DNA of 64,000 bases, from positions 62,001 to 126,000 of the forward strand of contig WNYE01000083.1 of assembly GCA_021396245.1 (NCBI GenBank), given 5' to 3'. The DNA is from Sporothrix humicola (taxonomy: Eukaryota > Ascomycota > Sordariomycetes > Ophiostomatales > Ophiostomataceae). Of the stretch, positions 52,301-61,453 are shown in pieces. Numbering within the stretch: the stretch's first letter is position 1; every line of letters begins with the position of its first letter. The notes beneath the pieces are model-generated. The model was not told the DNA's origin, searched no databases, and was given only the letters and a program-made list of their open reading frames with translations. Both the position numbers and the translations under genes were made by a program.

Positions 52301-53140
52301 GTGAGGCGGCAGAAGACGCTGCTGTTCAGGTGGCGGTGGTGGCCGCTGCGGGAACGAGTTGGCACGGATAATCGAAAACGTCGGCGGCGGCTCGCGCAGA
52401 CCAATCTCGCCGTTGGCGGCGTTGTTGACAATGGCATCCCGGTTGTTGTCGTTCTCACCGATGAAAGCCGAGAAGAACAACGAGTTGGTCGACGCAATAA
52501 TCGATGTCTCCGGCCGGCGGCGGCGCAGCTTGCGCGGCGAGCCGTCGACGGTTCCGCGCCGGTGGTGGTGGTGCCCATTGTGGCCGTGGTCGTGTGTGCA
52601 GGTGCCCTGGGTGCCGTCCTTTGTGGCCGCTGAGCTTCCTCCGCCAGACCGCTGGTGCCGGCGAGCCCATCGTCTCTGGTTGTGCCAGAACCGCCGCCAC
52701 CGCCAGAGCCACCACCACGTCACGCCGCTGCCCTCAAAGTCGCCGTCCATGGTCGAGAAGGAGTCGCGCGACGAGGCCAGCGAGCAGCACGTGCTCGATC
52801 CGCAGTCGTCGGGCGCGCCCCGAAAATACTTTGTGGCGGCGGCTGCTGCGGCGTCGGTTCCTGCGCCGGCGCCATTCGCAGCAACGGCCTGCCCCGGAGC
52901 GGGCCCCTCCTCTCCGCTATCCCGCATCATGGTGACGGCCATCATCTGCTTCTTGCGGGCCTCCTCCTCTTCCTGCCGCCGCGACTGCCGCCGCTTATGG
53001 CGCTTGCGGCGGGCGGCCCATGTGCAGAGCAGACCGCCGCCGACGGCCAGAAAGACGGTGCCGACGATGACGACGGCAATAATGACACCGAGGCTGACGC
53101 CGCCAGTCATGGCTGCCTCTCTCGCAACGAGTTTGGGCAT
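49334..53140 (-). CDS. single-span membrane protein with long disordered Q/N/S-rich cytosolic tail, 1268 aa
   Basis: One exon from ATG 53140; a second methionine ten codons on (53110, MTGGVSLGVII) could also start it. Residues about 14-40 form one hydrophobic span (VIIAVVIVGTVFLAVGGGLL), followed by a strongly basic stop-transfer stretch (ARRKRHKRRQSRRQ). By the positive-inside rule the body is cytosolic and almost nothing is outside. The remainder is low complexity: His/Trp patches (HDHGHNGHHHHRR), poly-Pro, a Gln/Met-rich block around residues 370-415, Ser/Thr-rich and Asn/Met-rich runs, and a basic Arg/Ser/Pro end with LYDQDGFLLSSPARK. No enzymatic domain is visible. The function is unknown; a scaffold or signalling tail at the plasma membrane is one possibility. 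Confidence 0.8.
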   Translation of the reverse strand: MPKLVAREAAMTGGVSLGVIIAVVIVGTVFLAVGGGLLCTWAARRKRHKRRQSRRQEEEEARKKQMMAVTMMRDSGEEGPAPGQAVAANGAGAGTDAAAAAATKYFRGAPDDCGSSTCCSLASSRDSFSTMDGDFEGSGVTWWWLWRWRRFWHNQRRWARRHQRSGGGSSAATKDGTQGTCTHDHGHNGHHHHRRGTVDGSPRKLRRRRPETSIIASTNSLFFSAFIGENDNNRDAIVNNAANGEIGLREPPPTFSIIRANSFPQRPPPPPEQQRLLPPHGSSLNGAPGPFSGGNRSSMPNMPPRPQNARYRPQPGPNGPHQNQPSLQPPPPISTRSLPRPPQPALIIPNQPETYIPPGVPFYPNMPPQQQHQMMIMMMQQQQMQLQQQIRQQHQQQQYQQQQQNQGQGQRLSRSGSKHAPQQNYTTEAALTEILRSTEQRLAQLQGTQPGNANLGSMKRASMTGPKTETAQAAPTDDAESIKRISQTSGSDADSMVAGSRTGPGKETGRDRDNSPILDAIPTALSSPSKSPNKNRVAAGTIAQAGSNAISGMGPHPMLLPAPPASSSLSNSSPETRSPSSVYSSSGASSRSSLSTVYSVDEQADEKEKTPAAKSMPTPKGVLAGLGITGTGATSDERKDADIQINHAVIPPTADTALVPAALATPKLRARGVSISSASTCTTAAPGLPPRSPKRSAGSVTKGNGIMIPHSTSSSSLTNSNSMNTMNTMNNTMMNAGMNMNGNSVNRRHRRNGSVWQQAPSPQQIHQYGMGMNANNMMHNNSARFTFGGNSSPSKNNYNYNNYNSGNSSRPNSGHNGPPMMGPNAGVRLMVTSPSKPDTLAKDVSAPEFDDEKTPTSAVSITSPLSPSNSAWRKSQDRSLLLQSSPTLAPEDERSLVPGRANPRTSWGSSGGPPPQPPKHGRRSLNERIEALQAVESEADQFRRAVRPLPRPPSFGSLSNLNALNALASQMSINPRASYESQTSQASHSSSSNTGLVVAAAAELRRMNSTAYSEASSCYSNATSAIGKSPALGSSTYISTAPSAMGLTQQRRGGNSHRRRNSSGGESATAAANRNSVVGSRQYLALGKKRVSQVPSHNGAYDKENRGMSKRSSAPPTSSTSSGRPAPQRTRSARSMTTTGTALRRVDENPASGNTTPQGTPGKGTPVKGLTPSATAGSNLSITSSVTSDPSTPKANTGRPLRKSPSRSTQVGNTLPTGSPVGRLRAKSMGPSPSTPPNARTRPVPTSRDSLGLYDQDGFLLSSPARKV

Positions 53141-54410
53141 GTTGAAAGTAGGTAGAACAGAAAAGCAGAAAATTAAGTAAGGAGTGTAACGAGTGTAACG
53201 AATGTGGTGATAAAAACAAAAGGAGACAAAAAGAGAAAAACGAGTGAAGTGCCTTAGAACATGCCGGCGATGTGTCCTGAAAGGCTGTGAGTGAGCAGAT
53301 CCGAGTAGTTGTCGAGGTCGGTGCTGTTGATGTCGTCCAAGTAGTTGTTGATATCGTCGAGTAGATGTCGAGTCGGATGCTGCTCGGATGTTGGCGATGA
53401 TTGTCGACGATGGCGAGAGCGATGGAAAAAAGAGAAGAAGAGAGAGAAGCCAATGTCAACAGAAAACAACGACAGTATGATAATAAAACTAGATGTAAGC
53501 TTTCCACTCTGCAGCGGCATGGCTCATTTGGCAGGCCCATCTCCAGCCAAACAACCCTGGAATGTGTCGTTGGGGACTGCGCTGGGTGACCGCATTCCAG
53601 CCTCGCCACAATGCCTTTTTGTCCTGCAAAACTACCACCCATTCTCCTCGGGAGATGTGTCGGGTACGGCGGGACCACATGGCATTCCTAGAGGGCGCTG
53701 TCTTTCTCTATTTTTGTTCAGGCGATGGAGAAGACCGACTGGCGGCGGGCCGTGGTGAACTTGGTGGTGGATGGCTGGGCAAGGGAAATTGCTATTTTGG
53801 GTGTAAGTCGACTGTGAAAATAGCACACAATACTGAGGTATTGACTAATTGCACTGTGTTGTTTCCGCAGCGCTGTGGAATGGGCGAACCACATGCAATT
53901 TCGGACAATCGTAGCTTTTCTATCTGCCTGGTGGTCAGTAAAATCGCATGGCAAATACACGTATCTCATCATCGGCGAATGTCAAAATCGTAAAGGTATC
54001 CAAAAAGCATTAAAAACAATCAAAATTAAGGAAAATATGGTATCTCATACAAGAAACGCCCCTTTTTTCCTCCTCCCGGCCAACATCGCCGATACCATCA
54101 AAGGCAAGCAAACAGCAATCAACAAATCAAATCAAACGAAAATGCAAAGAAATCGACAAAGGAAATTAAGGAAATAAATAGGATAAAAAGGTAACCAAAA
54201 ACAACCCAAAAGGTTAACTAAATGGAAACACAGAGAGGAGAAAGAAATGAAATGAAATGACGAAAAGGATCAAAAAAACTCGCAGCTGCGAAAATTCGAA
54301 AAATATAAACCAAGAAACGAATGCCGACTGTCGACCCAGTCGACCAGCCACCGCGAACGAAAATGCGAACAAAACCCAGCCTTTTCACACTACCACCACC
54401 ACCCCCGCCT
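53141..54410. other. intergenic, no gene seen
   Basis: Promoter and leader of the 1268-residue protein and the 3' flank of the DUF1996 gene. The plus strand is A-rich between 54000 and 54320. Confidence 0.55.
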
Positions 54411-56086
54411 CTACTCCCGATTCCTTCTGTGGCGGCGCATGTGGTTGTGGAAGCGCGGCTTGACGGCGGCAGCAGGTGTCGTCGTGATGGTCGTCACGAT
54501 CGTTTCCGGGTCCTCCGTCACATAGACAATCGTCTCCTCCCACAGGATCTCGGTCACCATGTTGCCGTTGGTAATGTACTGCGTGCTGACGACGTTGACG
54601 TGCGTGTTGTCGCCGACGTTGGCGGGCGAGACGGGCGCCGGGGTGACGACGCTGGACGACGTTGTGGGTGATGGAGATGGCGATGGCGGTGGTGCCGGTG
54701 TTGAGGACGACGAAGATGGCGACGACGCACCGAAAACGTCCGAGTTGATGATGGCGGCGACCTGGGCGTTGACGCCCGTGGTGACGGCGGCAGCAGGCGA
54801 CGAAGATGTTGGGACGGGGGCGCCAGCAGCAGCACCTGCACCGGTAGGAGCAGCATTCTGGGCTACGACACTGCCTGCGCCAAAGCCACCGTCCAGGCCG
54901 GCCGTCGACGTCGGCTGCATCGACTGCGCCGGGTCGTACGTGTCGAGCATGGTGACGTCCATGAAGTCGCCAAAGGGTGCCACGTTACCCGGCAGGCTGG
55001 CGGCGGGACCCTCGGTGTCGTCGCTGGCGATGTTGTCGGGGACCTTGATCTGGCACTTTTGGGCGTCCTCGAGCGACTGGATGGTGAAGAGCGGGCAGTC
55101 GGAAATCTCGCCCGAGGGGTTGGTGCAGGTGTTGACGGCGTTTTGGAGGAAGTCGACGTCCCAGCCGGTCATGAAGTCGCCATGATACGAGAAGCCTGGT
55201 CGTTTGCATTAGCGGTGGGCATTCAAAATTACTACACGAATGGGAGAGACCTACCCTGTACGTCACCGTTGGAGATGACAAATTGGCCGGTGCGGCCAAT
55301 GTACGCGGGCGTGTTCCAGATGGTCTCATAGAACAGACTCGGCAGGCGCACAGGGAAATCGTCGGGGCAGTCGCCCGTCATAACCAAATCTGGATAAGCA
55401 ACATGCGACATGTGGTCTGCAGAGTCCACGTCCTTGCCGTTCCAGCACGACGGGAACATGAGCTCGAACCGGATGCCGTCCGGGCAGTTCATATCCAGAA
55501 AGTTCTTGTCGGGGAAGAAGTGGCGGTACAGCGAGGCCTCGGGTGTTGCGCTATAATCGAGACAGTTGAAGCCCAGGGCACGCTGCGCCAGCTTGTCCTG
55601 CCCCGTCTGGTTGAGCGCCGCCCAGTTCGACTTGGGCGGGTCGGCCATCTCGACGTTGCCGGCCGTAAACGCGCGGCGCTCGTTGCTGCCGGCAATCATG
55701 CGGAAGTCCTTAGGGAAGGCCTTGATGTCAGTGTTGCCGTTGCCCGAGTTGAGCAGATAGTAGGCCAGCGTGCCGCCGACCTGCTCGACGAGCTCGTACT
55801 TGTGGGTGGTGGTGTCCAGGAAATACAGGGCCGGGTGCCAGTACGACGACTTGTCCTCCGTGACCAGACAAGACGTGCAGTCGCTGGCGGTAATGTCGTC
55901 GTAGGTGGCGCTCTCGCTGAAACCGCCCGAGCCCATGATGGCGTGCAAGTGCATCGACGGCTCGCCGGGCGACACGAGCGGATCGATGCGGGCGTAGCCG
56001 GCGACACCACGGCACTCCATGCGCCAAAAGGCGAGGGCGGGCGTAATGGCCGCGGCCACGAGAATCGAGACTCGTGAGCTGACCAT
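54411..56086 (-). CDS. secreted DUF1996-domain protein, two exons, 538 aa
   Basis: Exons 56086-55255 and 55195-54411 join in phase across a 59-base intron (GTAGGT, branch GCTAATG, CCAG), restoring the conserved NGDVQGFSYHGDFMTGWD. Residues 1-19 are a signal peptide (VSILVAAAITPALA). The DUF1996 region spans about 25-310, with MHLHAIMGSGGFS, SSYWHPALYF, FNCLDYS, a FPSCWNGKD cysteine motif and SHVAYPD. Conserved Asp, His and Cys residues are all present. Residues about 345-538 are a Pro/Ser/Thr/Ala linker ending in a basic tail (HNHMRRHRRNRE) with no GPI signal. DUF1996 proteins are secreted fungal proteins of unknown biochemical role, sometimes fused to WSC domains; no WSC is present here. Confidence 0.9.
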
Positions 56087-59000
56087 TTTGGTGAGAGGTG
56101 TGGATGCTGAGATTCCAAAATAAAAGGGGTTGATATTTCGTAGTAGAAGTGCTGTTTCCTAATACGGCAAGTACAGTCGAACAATCGTGGAAGGCGCGAT
56201 GTAGTTCGTGATGTTGACGAAAAGGTTGTAGTTTCCGAATCGAGAAGGTAAGAGGTTCCTGCCTAATGGGGACGAATACGAAGTCGAACAGTGCGATACT
56301 CGATATCACTTTTTTGAAGAGGCTTGAAGAAAGGACGAGGCTGAAAGGCGAGATGAAAGATCGATAATGGGAGAAAGAACGGATAAAGCGTAAACAAACG
56401 AATGCGATCAACACGACGAAGCAGAAGAAATGAGTGAAAGACAAAGAAGGCGATGTCGAATAAATACGAGTTCAAGACGAGAATCGAATCGAGAGTCAAA
56501 GTCGAGAGACAAAAAAGAGCGGAAATCGAAGTGAAGATGTTGTTGCGATCAAGGAAAGTAAGAATCAACCAGCGAGCATCTGCACGCGGCGAAGAAAAAG
56601 AAAGTGGGTAAGGAGGGTGAGAAAAAGAGAAAAGAAAAACAGAGTGAAAAGGAGAAAAGGTGAGGGTAAAGAACAAAAGGGAAACGAAAGACAACGAGGG
56701 TGGTGACGGGAAGCAAACGAAAGGACCAAAAACAGTGAAAAAAGGGAGGCCGAGCCAAAAAGGCGAAACGGGTGAGGGTCGACGGACAGGACGAGGGTGG
56801 TGAACTGGGGGAGTCGAGTGTGGAGAGACAAGACACCAGGATCGAAAAAGAGCGACAAGAGACACTGCAGAATTGCTACGAGGGACGATTTACACATTTA
56901 CAGTGCTACAGGGTGCAGACCAATTACAGACCACTTACAGATCTCGGACCGGGGTCATCAGTGATCAGTCCAACGATCCATCATCGTGGGAAGAAGAAAA
57001 GGAAGCGCTTGGAGTGAGGCTCGCCTCTCACACGACAATAGATTAAGGAACAGAGATCCAAGGGGGTGCGTGTGTCGTGTTAGTGCTTGTCAGGGGGTGG
57101 TTGGGTGCAGAGGAAGACAGGGGACAAAAACCCCTGTCGAGGGAGGAAGAGAGGAAGGGGAAAGAAACGCAAGAAAACAGAGTGAATAGTGGCAAGTGAT
57201 CTGGTGGCTCAGCCCTGCAATGCAATGGATCGTTGGGTGGTTGAATGTGCGGCTCATTATGGGACTCTCTCTATATTTTGCGGCCTTTTGTCCCCTTGCT
57301 TTGCCTTTTTCTGTGCCATTCTGTTGCGTCCCCCGACCATTCGCTTATGTTCTTTTTTTGTATCGTGGACGGGTCTGTGCATTGCAGAATTCATGCTCGA
57401 TCCCGGGAAGACTGACAAGAGAAGGTGAGGACAGTTGAATGTGACTTTGTTGTGACAGGTGAAAAAAAAAATACACGAAAAGGACAATACGAATAGAATC
57501 TATTTGCATCTCAAAAGTCATGATACAAATAGCACAAACGATGGATGCAAGATGAAAACACGAAAAGCACAGGCACCAAAGACAAGCTTCATCTCGCCTT
57601 TACGAACGCCCATCGTCTCGTCTTTTAACCTTTATGCTCCCAAAGATCCCTAAAAGCATCCCAAAAGCTCCCAAAAGCTCCCTAAATAGGAGCATAGGAT
57701 CGACTTATGTAAAGAGGTGGATCGACAGACTTCGCCCTGCCCCCTCCAGGTTGAGGCGATCCTTGGATTCCCAAGAATTAAGAGTCCTGTGTAAAATGCA
57801 GGAACAGGAAAATCCAGGGTTCCAAGAGCCAAGAGCCAGGGCAGGCGTATTACATACAAAAAAAGGGTGCGGGCCGAGTAGGCTAAAGAGGCACGAGGCA
57901 AAGTGATTTGCAGGATGAGCAAAGGCCGACAAAAGTGGCCAAAAACAAGAATGAAGGCGAGGTTGAAAGAAGAGGAATATAAAAAAGGCGCAGATAAAAG
58001 GCACAGGGCAAAAGAATGACCGGACGACGAGTTGACGATGGTTTGTGTTTGATCCTTGATCCTCCTCGCGTATTAGTGGTAGACGTTGTAAAAGAAGACG
58101 GAGAAATGATGTTAACTCGGGCACCAGATACAGTGTCACATCATGCGCGTCTCTCACTGCCGTTGGTGAAAACGTTGTCAGAAACGATTCATGGTCTCTC
58201 GTGGTCCTGTCCAACATCACACGACAGCAGGCCAATTTCCCAAATTCGGCTTCATTCGCTGTCTTGCTTCTTCTGTTCTGGTCTGTTTCTTCCTGTCTGT
58301 CAAGTTGTTTCTGTTCCTGAGTCACCTGCCGGGCACAAGTCAGGAGAAACAGGAGAGAGCATGGATGGAAGAAGGAAGACTGAGAGAAGACTGGAAGAAG
58401 GATGCAAGAGACACAGAAAACAGAAACACGTAATACGGTGTAATACTGCAATACTTCGTACAGTCATCGACAACGATACCCTCGCTCTTTTCTTTGCCAG
58501 GGCCACTCTTGGTTTGCCTTGGTCTGACGCGTGAAACAGACGGCGGTGCCAAGGGCCTGTCGCAACGAGGGAAAAGAGGGTAAAAAGCAGGAAGAGAAGC
58601 TGCAAAAGTACGCAACAGGGCCAGCACTGGCCAACACTGACAGTACTACGGTGGGACGGCGGACAGGCCCGACATTCAGTTCCCCAGTCGAAGAAAAATC
58701 GACAGATCCACAGGGAGAGCAACCACCGACGTAATGACAGCGGAAGAGGCGTTTTCCATGCTGCCACATTCCAGAGAGTGGACTGCCCCCAGAAGACTGG
58801 ACATGATGAGAAGCGCCGGTCATGTATCCCTTGCCAGGCGAGAAAAGGTCCATAAACTGTTGTCAACACGTCTCGACGCGTTTAATAGACTGCAAGCCAA
58901 GCAAGGGGCAAGAGAGACACTCCAAATGTCAAAAATCAAGGAAGTTCACCAGCAAGTGACAAAAGACACAAGATCCACAACAAAAGTCGATGAAGAAAGA

Positions 59001-60382
59001 CGAAGAACGACGCAAAGATTACCAAAGACGATGTCCGAGAAGTCCATCCCAGAATACCAAGAACACCAAGAAATATCAAAGGGGGGGCCGCATCAACCGG
59101 CCTGCCAAACCCTGTCATTTTTGTCTTTTTGGTGCCTGTCAATGCCCCCACCCTTTTGCGATTATTTTGCCCCTCTTCAACTCCTCCCAAGTCGTACTCA
59201 ACACGTCGTTGGTCAGTCCATCCCAGCGCCATCCCACCACGACCCCTGGGACCCTGGGCCTGAAACACGTTTCGGCACACCGATTTCTGTTGCTTTTGGT
59301 GTGATTTTGTGCAGTTGGCGCTGTTTGCGCAGACTGCAAGTGCTGACCCCTGACCCTCTTTTTCAGGGTCTGTCCAATCATGTCTGCAAAGACCACTTCA
59401 CCACAGAACAAAACCTCTTTTCTCGCCAGAACGGCTCGATGCATTCTGCAGCAACGCGCCGTACCTTGCAGGTGTGGATGTGGGCAGAAAGAAAAAGAAA
59501 GAAAAGAGAAAAGACGAGATGAAGATAAAGTGCTTGACAGAAAAGTTCAACACAATCCAAGTGGTCTCAAATAAACAATATCGGTGGCTGGTGCGGCTCG
59601 GCTGATCTGCCGGGTGAAGAAAGTTAAAATCTAAAGTCAAAGTCAGGGTCAAAGTCAGGATGAAAGCCAAAATGTCAAACAAACAGGCGATGTCGCGAAA
59701 GGACTATCTCAAGAGATGTCTCTCCCAAATGAAGAGCGGCCTGGTTTCCGTGGAGAGCAAGCGGCAGAAGGACAGGGAAAGCCCGGGAGCGCCCAGAGGG
59801 TAATATATCTGAGGAGTAAACGAGAAAATAGAGTGCAAGAGAGACAGGGCCAAAGACAGGACACCAAGCGACAAGACGGAAAGCTAAAAGTCAGCAGAAA
59901 AGACGGGACGATGCGCCGGCTGTCAAGCGGCGGGTGTGCCTGAAAAGCATAGCTCAAACCAACTAACACAGGTGCTAATGTATCTTTTGTGTAGGTTGTG
60001 GTAGGAGAGGTACTTGTAGGTATCGGTTGCAGTTTTGGCTTCATAATTATCATCCTTAGGTCAAATAAACACTTTATTTTTGCGGAAATTCGCAAATACC
60101 CATTGATTTGAACATTTTGAATTTTTGTTGAATTTATTGATGCTCTGTTCAATTATTTGCGTTGACATTGTGTGTAGACTATACTTTGGAGTGTAACTAT
60201 AAGGCTCATGACATGACGTAGCAGTACCACGTGACTATACTCCGATTCTAGACCGAGGGGTCAACTGTCAACAGCCACGTTCGTCTGACAGCTCCGACTA
60301 ACCTCACCGTCAAGTTCACTCCACGCACATCACGAGCGTATTTTAATACAACAAATCGAATATCAGCCACCCCCACGACAAG
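56087..60382. other. gene-poor region between DUF1996 gene and UBC7
   Basis: From 56090 to about 57190 the plus strand is purine-rich, meaning the sense strand of the DUF1996 gene has roughly a kilobase of pyrimidine-rich promoter or leader. The rest holds short repeats (cccaaaagct near 57660, aaagtcagggtc near 59635) but no recognisable gene. An ATG at 58734 opens 262 codons without family motifs. The last 300 bases are the UBC7 promoter. Confidence 0.5.
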
Positions 60383-60964
60383 ATGGCCTCTACTGCACAC
60401 CGCCGGCTCCTCCAGGAGTACCGCACGCTCACCAACAACCCGCCCGAAGGCATCAGCGCCGGGCCCGTCACCGAGGACGACATGCTCCTCTGGGAGGCCG
60501 TAATCCAGGGCCCCGAGGGCACGCCGTTTGAGGGCGGCGTGTTCCCGGCCGAGCTCAAGTTTCCCAAGGACTACCCGCTGGTGCCGCCGACCATGCGGTT
60601 TGTCAACTGCGAAGTGTGGCATCCGAATGGTAAGTAGGAGTGAGAGTGCGAAGCACTCGAACGTTGTTCCAACGGCCCATGACTCTATACTAATGCTACG
60701 CACCCTCCAGTCTACCCAAGCGGCCTCGTTTGCATCTCCATCCTGCACCCACCCGGCGACGACCCGAACCACTACGAGCACGCCTCCGAGCGATGGTCGC
60801 CTGTCCAGAGCGTCGAGAAGATCCTAATCAGCGTGATGAGCATGCTGGCCGAGCCCAACGACGAGAGCCCGGCGAACGTGGAGGCGGCCAAGATGTGGCG
60901 GGAGCGGAGGGAGGAGTACGATGCGAAGGTGAAGGCGGGAGTGATGGCGATGTTGGGATTGTGA
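60383..60964 (+). CDS. ubc7: ubiquitin-conjugating enzyme E2, Ubc7/UBE2G2 type, two exons
   Basis: Exons 60383-60629 and 60711-60964 join in phase across an 81-base intron (GTAAGT, branch ACTAATG, CCAG) for 166 residues, the same length as yeast Ubc7 (165). HPN of the E2 core is followed, over the junction, by VYPSGLVCISILHPPGDD with the catalytic Cys90. The acidic-loop insertion (GDDPNHYEHASERWSP) specific to Ubc7/Cdc34-type enzymes is present. Ubc7 works at the ER with Cue1 and the Hrd1 or Doa10 ligases to ubiquitinate ERAD substrates. Intron retention would end the protein two codons after HPN, before the active site. Confidence 0.96.
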
Positions 60965-61453
60965 GGCGAGCGAGCGAAGCGAGCGAGGACAACAGACTCT
61001 CTGCGAACGGAGTGAGCACAGCATTTTTGTGAGCGAGGCGAACACGGCATTCTCTACGAGCGGAGCGAGTACGATCACAGACGACGACATCATTCTCTAC
61101 GAGCGAAGTGAGTACATCATTGACCAACGAACGACAATATCCTCTACACTCTATCCAGTTTACATTACTCGACGACGACACACTTCCAATGGCGCACGGC
61201 GTACGGCAACTTTTTTTTTGCATAGCGGGTTCTTTCATTTGGTAGTCCTTTAACAAAACGCACTTTATCACTTGCTTTTATGAATTCGTCCATCCTGTCT
61301 CGCCGTGTAACTTTTCTTTTCGTAATCCAAAACGTAAAAGCGTAAGCATAAACATACATGCAATTCATACCGTCGCTGTCTCTCTTTATCCTGTTAACCA
61401 AAATGTGTACTTCGCACCCATCGCACCTGAATGCCTCCTGCTACGCACCCACA
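60965..61453. other. convergent intergenic region with repeats
   Basis: 3' flanks of UBC7 and the auxilin-like gene. The first 150 bases hold imperfect repeats (separate entry). No gene seen. Confidence 0.6.
60996..61115. repeat. imperfect repeat array just downstream of UBC7
   Basis: Units 61048-61072 and 61091-61115 are 25 bases long with two differences (core ctacgagcggagcgagtac). A third, weaker copy lies at about 60996-61019. Sequence between stop and array is rich in GAGCGA/GCGAGC words. Confidence 0.8.

Noticed and set aside
58734..59522. 262-codon plus-strand ORF
   Set aside because: Starts with ATG and has a charged first half, but no family motif; the second half reads as random Pro/Leu/Cys sequence and composition matches the surrounding non-coding DNA.
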